From NCBI GenBank assembly GCA_902772745.1, contig CACYBV010000087.1:1-5149 (forward strand): 5,149 nucleotides of DNA. Direction: 5' to 3'. Shown piece after piece: positions 1-5,149 of this stretch (the stretch's first letter is position 1; every line of letters begins with the position of its first letter). A program made the position numbers and the translations under genes. The notes under the pieces were generated by a model. The model was not told the origin of the DNA. It worked only from the letters and a program-made list of their open reading frames with translations, and did no database searches. This DNA comes from an uncultured Eubacteriales bacterium (GTDB lineage: Bacteria; Bacillota; Clostridia; Lachnospirales; Lachnospiraceae).

Positions 1-744
1 CGGGAAAAGGCAAAAAGGCTGATCATGGAAGGCATTGTCTATGTCAGCGGACAGAAAGAAGACAAACCCGGCCAGAGTTTTGATATCTATGCGCCGATTG
101 AAGTCCGCGGGAACTCACTGCCTTATGTTTCCCGCGGCGGACTCAAACTCGAAAAAGCGCTTCAGAGTTTTCCGATCGATCTTTCGGGAAAAACCTGCAT
201 GGACATCGGCGCTTCGACCGGCGGATTTACGGACTGCATGCTGCAGAAAGGCGCCGAAAAAGTTTATGCGGTCGACGTCGGACACGGACAGCTCGCATGG
301 AAGCTTCGAAACGACCCCAGGGTAATCAATCTGGAGAAGACCAATGTCCGGTACCTTACGGAAAAGGAAATCCCCGAACCTGCGGATTTCGCGTCAATCG
401 ACGTCAGCTTCATTTCGCTTACCATGGTGCTTCCGCCGGTGAAATCCCGGCTCAGGGAAGGCGGAGAGCTTGTCGCGCTGATCAAACCCCAGTTTGAGGC
501 GGGACGTGAAAAAGTCGGAAAGAAGGGCGTTGTCCGGGAGAAGGAAACCCACATCGAAGTCTGCAGAAAAGTAATTGATTTTGCAAAGGGATGCGGCTTC
601 TCGGTACTCGGGCTGGAGTTTTCTCCGATCAAGGGCCCTGAAGGGAATATTGAATATCTGCTGTATCTTATAAACCGGGAGGATGACGCTCTGCCTGATA
701 TCGATGTTTCAGGCCTTGTGCTCCGCTCCCATGAACTTCTGTGA
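1..744 (+). CDS. tlyA: TlyA family rRNA (cytidine-2'-O)-methyltransferase, 5'-truncated by the window edge
   Basis: This is an S-adenosylmethionine-dependent 2'-O-methyltransferase of the TlyA/YqxC family (often mislabelled hemolysin), which methylates ribosomal RNA cytidines in the cytoplasm. The frame is open from base 1 and the first codons (REKAKRLIMEG) already read as the C-terminal half of an S4 RNA-binding domain. The ATG at 25 is therefore internal and the true start lies upstream. Numbering from that Met: the SRGGLKLEKAL motif is at 36-46, the SAM-binding loop DIGASTGGFTD at 60-70, SIDVSFISL at 124-132, and LIKPQFEAGR at 152-161. Lys41, Asp126, Lys154 and Glu210 match the FtsJ-type K-D-K-E catalytic tetrad. 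The protein ends in a short tail after the NIEYLLYL strand. The stop (742-744) lies 7 bases before nadK, so the two are probably co-transcribed. Exact rRNA target sites cannot be read from sequence. Confidence 0.95.
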   Translation, partial: REKAKRLIMEGIVYVSGQKEDKPGQSFDIYAPIEVRGNSLPYVSRGGLKLEKALQSFPIDLSGKTCMDIGASTGGFTDCMLQKGAEKVYAVDVGHGQLAWKLRNDPRVINLEKTNVRYLTEKEIPEPADFASIDVSFISLTMVLPPVKSRLREGGELVALIKPQFEAGREKVGKKGVVREKETHIEVCRKVIDFAKGCGFSVLGLEFSPIKGPEGNIEYLLYLINREDDALPDIDVSGLVLRSHELL

Positions 745-751
745 AAGATCA

Positions 752-1588
752 ATGAAGCATTTTTTTATCATTCCGAATGTTGAAAAGCCCGAAACCGTCG
801 ATTTCTCCCGGAAACTGTCGGCGTATATCCGTGAAAAGGGCGGTACGGCCTTTGTAGCCGGAAACCGTGATTTTGACGGCGAACGGTTTGTGCGCACGGA
901 CGAAATCCCGGCGGACACGGAGGCGGTGATTGTGCTCGGCGGCGACGGGACCATCATCCAGGCCGCACGCGATACGGACGAGCTTGCACTTCCCGTCATG
1001 GGCGTCAATATGGGTACGGTCGGTTATCTCGCGGAAACCGACAGTTCGCAGGCCTTTCAGGCCGTGGACCGGCTTTTTTTGGAAGAATTCATGATCGGAG
1101 AGCGGATGATGCTCCGCGGAACGCTCCTTCGGGACGGGAAGTGCATTTACGGGAATTCCGGCCTGAATGACATCGTGCTCAGGACCGCCGGCATTTCGAC
1201 CGTAGAATTTGAGTTCTGTGTCAACGGGGAGCTCATCAAGAAATATCTCGGCGACGGAATGATACTTTCCACGCCCACGGGATCGACGGCTTACAATCTT
1301 TCCGCCGGAGGCCCGATCGTGATGCCGAGCGCGAGCATGATCCTTGCGACCCCTTTGAACCCTCATACGATGCTCCAGAGAAGCATCGTGCTTCCGGATC
1401 ATGCGGAAGTGCTCCTTAGGATTACCGGCATCCGAAGAGGAGAAGCGCTCTTGAGTTTTGACGGCACCGTATATTCAGGACTCGCATGCGGCGACGAGAT
1501 CCAGGTCAGAAAAGATGAAAAGAAGGTCCGCCTGCTGAAGCTTCATAAGGACAGCTTCCTCGAGGTCCTTCGAAACAAACTGGAGTAG
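752..1588 (+). CDS. nadK: NAD kinase (ATP-NAD kinase)
   Basis: A cytoplasmic kinase that phosphorylates NAD+ at the adenosine 2'-hydroxyl to give NADP+, the only route to NADP. The 278-residue product is of normal family length. Visible motifs are LGGDGTII at 62-69 with the catalytic Asp65 of the GGDGT signature, NMGTVGYLAE at 86-95, the substrate-binding GLNDIVL at 137-143, and the glycine-rich GDGMILSTPTGSTAY at 167-181 followed by NLSAGGPI. PLNPHTM at 201-207 is the family's usual P-x-x-PHT element. I chose ATG 752 because the protein then begins with a normal first beta strand (MKHFFIIPN), and only a weak GAAAGA precedes it at 743-748. In-frame ATGs at 731 and 683 would overlap tlyA and give a non-family N-terminus. 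The stop lies 2 bases before recN. No key residue appears to be missing. Confidence 0.96.
   Translation: MKHFFIIPNVEKPETVDFSRKLSAYIREKGGTAFVAGNRDFDGERFVRTDEIPADTEAVIVLGGDGTIIQAARDTDELALPVMGVNMGTVGYLAETDSSQAFQAVDRLFLEEFMIGERMMLRGTLLRDGKCIYGNSGLNDIVLRTAGISTVEFEFCVNGELIKKYLGDGMILSTPTGSTAYNLSAGGPIVMPSASMILATPLNPHTMLQRSIVLPDHAEVLLRITGIRRGEALLSFDGTVYSGLACGDEIQVRKDEKKVRLLKLHKDSFLEVLRNKLE
1582..1585 (+). promoter_or_regulatory. Ribosome binding site of recN, inside the end of nadK
   Basis: GGAG overlaps the last codon of nadK, 5 bases before the recN ATG at 1591. It fixes the recN start and suggests translational coupling between the two genes. Confidence 0.6.
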
Positions 1589-1590
1589 GC

Positions 1591-3252
1591 ATGCTGGAAT
1601 ATGTTCATGTAAAAAACATCGCGCTGATCCGGGAAGCGGAGCTGACGCTTTCGGATCATCTGAATATCCTGTCCGGTGAGACCGGCGCAGGAAAATCGAT
1701 TCTGCTCGGTTCCCTGCAGCTCGCACTCGGCGAACGCGGCAGCGCGGATCTTGTGAGGACCGGAGAGAGCGAAGGCTTTGTGGAGCTGGTGTTTTCTGTG
1801 ACGGATCCCCGGACGATTGAAAGCCTTTCTGAGCTTTCGATCGAACCGGAAGATGGAAAAATAATCCTTTCGCGGCGGATTTCCGAAAAAAGGTCGGTGC
1901 TCCGGCTGAATTCGGAAGTTGTGCCTGCGTCTTTTGTGAAAAAAGCCGCCGCGCTTCTTCTGGATATTTACGGACAGCACGAACACCAGTCGCTCCTCGC
2001 GGAAGAAAACCACCTGAAGTATCTCGATGCCTATGCGGAAAAAGAGATCCTTCCGGCGCTCTGTGCATACAGGGAGTGTTACGGCGCTTACCGGAAGCTG
2101 CGGGAGGAAATCAGGAATCTCGGCGGCGAAGACGAAGAAGAGCAGAGAAAAAGGCTGGACTTCCTGGAATTCCAGCTTTCGGAAATCGAAGCTGCGAAGA
2201 TTCGAATCGGCGAGGAGGATGCGCTCAGCGCCGAGCTTCGGAAACTTTCCTCAGCCCGTACGATCGAAGAAGCGCTTGGCCGGGCGCATTCGGCACTTAC
2301 CGGCGAACTTCCGGACGCGCTTTCGGAATCGATCCGGGAGATCGCCGGTCTTGTATCCCTGGATCCCGGGCTTTCCGTGCTCCTCTCCGAACTTCGGGAC
2401 ATCGAATCCCTGGTCCAGGATGCAGGTGCGGACGCCGGGGAACGCCTGAAGGAGACGAATACGGATGCGGAGCGGATGGAGGCGGTTTCGGAACGGCTTG
2501 CATTTCTGTCGCAGATGAAACGCAAATACGGCGGTTCAGAGGAAGAAATCCTGAATTCCTATGACCGGCTTCAGCGGGAATATGACGCGCTGAAGGATTT
2601 TTCGGAGAACAGGGAACGGATGCTTTCGGACCTTTCCGTCCGCAGAAAAGAACTCGTCGCAGCCGCAAAAGAACTTCGTGAAAAACGGAGACTGGCTGCA
2701 GAGCGCCTCGAAGAGGAAATGACGGAAGCGCTTCTTGACCTGAACTTTCTGCAGGTGCGTTTTGAATGTGAAGTACAGGAGACGAACCGCTTCTCAGGAA
2801 ACGGTGCGGATGAAGTGCGTTTCCTGATCTCGACGAATCCCGGAGAACCGGTGAAACCGCTTGCGCGTGTCGCATCCGGGGGCGAACTTTCCAGGATCAT
2901 GCTGGCCCTCAGGACAATTTCGGCGGATACCGACGGGATTCACACGCTGATATTTGATGAAATCGACGCCGGAATCAGCGGAAAAACCGCTGCGGCTGTC
3001 GCGCGCCGCATGCACCGGATTGCCGCCCGGCACCAGGTGATCTGCATCAGCCACCTTCCGCAGATCGTTGCGGCCGCGGATCACCATTTCCTGATCGAGA
3101 AAACCGCGGACGACGGTTCGGCGGTCACGAAGGTGCAGGAACTTACGGAACAGGAGAGCGTACGGGAGATTGCAAGACTCCTCGGCGCGGAGGAAACGAC
3201 GGAACTCGGGATCGCGAATGCCCGGGAAATGAAGAAACTGATGCAGAACTGA
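1591..3252 (+). CDS. recN: DNA repair protein RecN (SMC-like ATPase)
   Basis: RecN is an SMC-like ATPase recruited to DNA double-strand breaks early in recombinational repair. The 553-residue product has normal length and every expected landmark. The N-terminal ATPase half begins LEYVHVKNIALIREAEL and carries Walker A GETGAGKS at 29-36, with the RecN-typical YGQHEHQSLL at 127-136. The middle, about 150-390, is rich in Glu, Lys, Arg, Leu and Ala and is expected to form the antiparallel coiled coil. The C-terminal half carries the ABC signature SGGELSRIMLAL at 429-440, Walker B LIFDEIDAGISG at 453-464 with catalytic Glu457, and the switch histidine His488 in CISHLPQ. The start is the ATG 2 bases after the nadK stop. 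In many clostridia argR sits between nadK and recN; here it does not. No LexA-type operator can be sought because the promoter is upstream of the window. Confidence 0.97.
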   Translation: MLEYVHVKNIALIREAELTLSDHLNILSGETGAGKSILLGSLQLALGERGSADLVRTGESEGFVELVFSVTDPRTIESLSELSIEPEDGKIILSRRISEKRSVLRLNSEVVPASFVKKAAALLLDIYGQHEHQSLLAEENHLKYLDAYAEKEILPALCAYRECYGAYRKLREEIRNLGGEDEEEQRKRLDFLEFQLSEIEAAKIRIGEEDALSAELRKLSSARTIEEALGRAHSALTGELPDALSESIREIAGLVSLDPGLSVLLSELRDIESLVQDAGADAGERLKETNTDAERMEAVSERLAFLSQMKRKYGGSEEEILNSYDRLQREYDALKDFSENRERMLSDLSVRRKELVAAAKELREKRRLAAERLEEEMTEALLDLNFLQVRFECEVQETNRFSGNGADEVRFLISTNPGEPVKPLARVASGGELSRIMLALRTISADTDGIHTLIFDEIDAGISGKTAAAVARRMHRIAARHQVICISHLPQIVAAADHHFLIEKTADDGSAVTKVQELTEQESVREIARLLGAEETTELGIANAREMKKLMQN

Positions 3253-3272
3253 AGCATCGCTGGAGTTTTCTG
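3244..3272 (+). other. Imperfect hairpin over the recN stop codon, possible weak transcription end
   Basis: CAGAACT (3244-3250) can pair with AGTT..CTG (3264-3272, with TT bulged). Inside this, AGC (3253-3255) pairs with GCT (3259-3261) around a 3-base loop, separated by a GA/GG mismatch. No uninterrupted T tract follows, so it does not meet the rules for an intrinsic terminator. It may be chance, or a 3'-end or processing structure for the recN transcript. Confidence 0.2.
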
Positions 3273-3281
3273 AAACTGTCG

Positions 3282-3287
3282 TATAAT
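3282..3287 (+). promoter_or_regulatory. Likely sigma-A -10 element of the glycerate kinase gene
   Basis: A perfect TATAAT lies in the 68-base gap between recN and the glycerate kinase gene, 33 bases before that gene's ATG. It implies a transcription start near 3294 and a leader of roughly 27 bases. No good -35 match exists at 16-18 bases spacing; the best is TGGAGT at 3261-3266, with 15 bases spacing and three matches to TTGACA. There is no TG immediately upstream in the extended -10 position. It may therefore depend on an activator, or be weak. Confidence 0.5.
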
Positions 3288-3308
3288 AAAGACGATTCGC
3301 AGACGAAG

Positions 3309-3314
3309 AAAGGA
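3309..3314 (+). promoter_or_regulatory. Ribosome binding site of the glycerate kinase gene
   Basis: AAAGGA ends 6 bases before the ATG at 3321, a good spacing. It is the best-placed Shine-Dalgarno match for this gene and fixes the start. Confidence 0.65.
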
Positions 3315-3320
3315 CGGAAA

Positions 3321-4553
3321 ATGAGCCAGAGAGAAGATGTTATTTCGATTGTCAGAAAATCCGTGCAGGCCGTGATGCCGCAGAAAGCCGTAAAAGAAGC
3401 GCTTTCGGAGATGGAGATCAAGAGCGACCGGCTGTACCTTGTGGCCGCGGGTAAGGCCGCGTGGTCGATGGCGAAGACGGCGGAATCGATACTTGGGGAC
3501 AGAATCCGCGACGGCGTCGTCATCACGAAATACGGTCATGCGAAAACACCGCTGCAGCGTTCGCGGATTTTTGAGGCCGGACATCCTTCGCCGGACCAGA
3601 ATTCCTATGAAGCGACGCAGAAAGCCATCGACCTTGTCTATGGACTGACCGACCAGGACGAGGTGCTGTTCCTTCTTTCCGGCGGCGCGTCGAGCCTGTT
3701 TGAAGTGCCGATCATTCCGGAAAACGAGCTTCAGGTAATTACCGAAAAACTTCTGAACTCCGGCGCCGATATCCATGAGATCAATCTTGTAAGGAAACAT
3801 CTTTCCCAGGTGAAGGGCGGAAGATTCGCACTCGCCTGCTTCCCGGCGAAGGTCCATGTCATCGTGCTTTCGGATGTGATCGGAAACGACCTTTCGACAA
3901 TCGGCTCCGGCCCCTGCTTCCCTGACAGTTCCACGGGCGAGGATGCTTTTTCCGTTCTTGAAAAATACCATATCAACCTGAGTGCCGACATCATTGAAAC
4001 GCTGATGCTCGAGACGCCGAAGTCCTTAAGCAATGCCGACCACCGCATTATCGGCGATGTGTCGAAACTCTGTGCGGCAGCAAAGGATGCCTGTGAGGAA
4101 CTCGGATACCGGACAGTCATACTGACCGACTCCTTAAACTGCGAAGCCCGCGACGCCGGTGCCTTTCTTGCTTCGATCGCCCGCTATTATCAGGGCAGCA
4201 AACGAAGCCTCGCGTTTATAGCGGGCGGCGAGACCGTCGTAAAGATCAAAGGCTCCGGAAAAGGCGGCAGGAACCAGGAACTTGTGCTTTCCGCGGCGGA
4301 AGGCATCTCCGGCCTGAAGGATACCGTGATACTGAGCTTCGGATCGGACGGAACCGACGGCCCGACGGATGCGGCCGGCGGATTTGCGGACGGAGAAACA
4401 GCCGGAAAGCTTAAGGAACAGGGCATTAAGATTTACGACACTTTGGAAAACAACGATTCCTATCATGCGCTTCAGGCTGTAAAAAGCCTGATCGTGACCG
4501 GCCCCACGGGCACCAATGTCGACGATGTGGCGGTTGTCCTGATAAAAAGATAA
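3321..4553 (+). CDS. Class II glycerate 2-kinase (DUF4147/MOFRL family)
   Basis: A 410-residue cytoplasmic kinase of the GckA/TtuD-like class II glycerate kinase family, expected to phosphorylate D-glycerate with ATP to 2-phosphoglycerate. That feeds glycerate from hydroxypyruvate, tartronate semialdehyde or serine breakdown into lower glycolysis. The N-terminal DUF4147 domain (about 1-230) shows AAGKAAWSMA at 42-51 with the conserved Lys45, EAGHPSPD at 85-92, the glycine loop LLSGGASSLFE at 118-128, VRKHLSQVKGGR at 157-168 and LSDVIGNDLSTIGSGP at 183-198. The C-terminal MOFRL domain (about 295-408) shows GGETVVKIKGSGKGGRNQE at 302-320 with the conserved Arg317, SDGTDGPTDAAGG at 342-354 and TGPTGTNVDD at 393-402. 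The family assignment is firm. The exact product isomer is inferred from the family. No glycerate transporter, hydroxypyruvate reductase or tartronate pathway gene is in view, so the metabolic source of glycerate is unknown. It appears to be transcribed separately from recN. Confidence 0.94.
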   Translation: MSQREDVISIVRKSVQAVMPQKAVKEALSEMEIKSDRLYLVAAGKAAWSMAKTAESILGDRIRDGVVITKYGHAKTPLQRSRIFEAGHPSPDQNSYEATQKAIDLVYGLTDQDEVLFLLSGGASSLFEVPIIPENELQVITEKLLNSGADIHEINLVRKHLSQVKGGRFALACFPAKVHVIVLSDVIGNDLSTIGSGPCFPDSSTGEDAFSVLEKYHINLSADIIETLMLETPKSLSNADHRIIGDVSKLCAAAKDACEELGYRTVILTDSLNCEARDAGAFLASIARYYQGSKRSLAFIAGGETVVKIKGSGKGGRNQELVLSAAEGISGLKDTVILSFGSDGTDGPTDAAGGFADGETAGKLKEQGIKIYDTLENNDSYHALQAVKSLIVTGPTGTNVDDVAVVLIKR

Positions 4554-4561
4554 TTTTTCTG

Positions 4562-4593
4562 CAACCCTTCCTTTCGTGAAGTTGTCTTATTTT
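4562..4593 (+). terminator. Possible weak intrinsic terminator after the glycerate kinase gene
   Basis: CAAC (4562-4565) pairs with GTTG (4581-4584), and TTC (4568-4570) pairs with GAA (4578-4580). This gives a 7-pair stem with a CC bulge and a 7-base loop, followed at once by TCTTATTTT (4585-4593). The position, 8 bases after the stop codon, is right. The stem is short and AT-containing and the T tract is interrupted, so termination would be partial at best. Confidence 0.33.
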
Positions 4594-4607
4594 GTGAAGA
4601 GGGAAAT

Positions 4608-4611
4608 GGAG
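4608..4611 (+). promoter_or_regulatory. Ribosome binding site supporting the TTG start of the sigma factor gene
   Basis: GGAG ends 10 bases before the TTG at 4622, slightly long spacing but usable. A second purine run, AGAGGG at 4598-4603, is better placed for a GTG at 4611. That GTG is in another frame and reads only seven codons before a stop, so the in-frame choice remains TTG. Confidence 0.4.
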
Positions 4612-4621
4612 TGACCGTATC

Positions 4622-5149
4622 TTGGAAGATCTGAAGATTATTGAACTTTATTTCGAGAGAAACGAAACCGCCGTGATTGAGACCTCTGTCAAATACGGCG
4701 CATACTGTCATACGGTCTCTTACAATGTTCTCCGGGTGGAAGAGGACGCCGAGGAATGTGTGAATGACACCTGGCTCCATACCTGGAATGCGATTCCCCC
4801 GACAAGACCGGATTCCCTGAAGGCTTTTGTCGGAAGGATCACGCGGAATCTCTCTCTGAACCGCCTGAAAGAAAAAAACGCGCAGAAACGCGGCTCCGGA
4901 GATACGGATGCCGCCCTCGAGGAACTCGATGAGTTCATCGCCTCGGGAACGACGGTCGAAGACGAAGTCGAGGGAAAGCTCCTGAAAGAGGAGATCAACC
5001 GCTTCCTCGGATCGGTCAAAAAAGACATGCGGATCGTCTTTGTACAGCGCTATTTCTATTTCAGTTCGGTAAAGGAGATCGCCGAAAATCTCGGATTTAC
5101 GGAGAACAATGTCAAGTCCCTTCTCTTCAGAGCGAGAAACACACTGAAG
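4622..5149 (+). CDS. ECF-type RNA polymerase sigma factor, 3' end beyond the window
   Basis: A sigma-70 family extracytoplasmic-function-type sigma factor that would direct RNA polymerase to a small set of promoters. 176 codons are present and the frame runs off the right edge. Sigma region 2 lies at about 22-90, with YGAYCHTVSYNVLR, then EEDAEECVNDTWLHTWNAIPP at 40-60 (the core-binding region 2.1-2.2 and start of the -10-recognising part), then FVGRITRNLSLNRLK. A linker of about 30 residues rich in Asp, Glu and Gly follows. Region 4 is at about 122-176, with a helix-turn-helix around 148-171 (SSVKEIAENLGFTENNVKSLLF). The upstream in-frame stop is at 4595 and no ATG or GTG lies between it and the TTG at 4622. 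Starting there gives MEDLKIIELYFER, which matches the usual beginning of this clostridial group. Members are typically about 170-190 residues, so little is missing. Such genes are usually followed by an anti-sigma gene, which would be outside this window. Confidence 0.92.
   Translation, partial: MEDLKIIELYFERNETAVIETSVKYGAYCHTVSYNVLRVEEDAEECVNDTWLHTWNAIPPTRPDSLKAFVGRITRNLSLNRLKEKNAQKRGSGDTDAALEELDEFIASGTTVEDEVEGKLLKEEINRFLGSVKKDMRIVFVQRYFYFSSVKEIAENLGFTENNVKSLLFRARNTLK

Noticed and set aside
683..751. Upstream in-frame ATGs (683 and 731) as the nadK start
   Set aside because: They would overlap tlyA and add residues with no match to the NAD kinase N-terminus. MKHFFIIPN at 752 is the normal first strand.
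264..752. A 162-codon minus-strand open frame opposite tlyA
   Set aside because: It is Ser/Arg/Pro-rich antisense sequence with no family features. The + strand frame is a clear TlyA.
760..1080. Two runs of seven T in nadK (760-766 and 1074-1080) as possible phase-variable or slippage sites
   Set aside because: NAD kinase is generally essential, the runs are short, and both are explained by ordinary Phe codons. No alternative frame of interest follows.
3244..3272. A proper intrinsic terminator for the tlyA-nadK-recN unit
   Set aside because: The stem is interrupted and no T tract follows it. It is listed only as a low-confidence hairpin.
3081..3971. A 296-codon open frame on the minus strand across the recN-glycerate kinase junction
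   Set aside because: It lies opposite two well-supported genes, has no recognisable domain, shows an Arg/His/Phe-rich composition typical of antisense reading, and lacks a convincing start signal.
1..5149. CRISPR arrays, insertion sequences, tRNA or rRNA genes, toxin-antitoxin or phage-defence genes
   Set aside because: No direct-repeat array, transposase frame, terminal inverted repeats or cloverleaf structure was seen. Coding density is nearly complete, with recognised housekeeping genes.

Overview
The window looks like ordinary chromosomal DNA from a fairly GC-rich member of the Firmicutes, most likely class Clostridia. Two things point there. The gene order tlyA-nadK-recN is a conserved housekeeping block of clostridia, normally found downstream of xseA-xseB-ispA-dxs. 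The ECF sigma factor at the right end belongs to a type common in clostridial genomes. No finer taxonomic assignment is safe from sequence alone.

Layout: everything is on the + strand and almost completely coding. Bases 1-744 are the 3' part of tlyA (rRNA 2'-O-methyltransferase); its start lies left of the window. nadK (752-1588) follows after 7 bases and recN (1591-3252) after 2 more, so the three form a tight, probably co-transcribed unit. A 68-base gap then carries a perfect TATAAT and a good ribosome binding site in front of a class II (MOFRL-type) glycerate 2-kinase gene (3321-4553), which looks like a separate transcription unit. A second 68-base gap (4554-4621) holds a weak terminator-like hairpin and a possible ECF-type promoter. 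After it comes an ECF sigma factor gene starting at an unusual TTG (4622), still open at the right edge.

Functionally, the first block joins rRNA modification, NADP(H) supply and DNA double-strand-break repair. These are linked by conserved synteny rather than by one pathway. The glycerate kinase feeds glycerate into lower glycolysis as 2-phosphoglycerate. The sigma factor probably begins a sigma/anti-sigma regulatory module that continues to the right.

I found no RNA gene, mobile element, CRISPR array or repeat family, and nothing that qualifies as a new biological system. The points most worth a second look are the absence of argR between nadK and recN, and the start and promoter region of the sigma factor gene.
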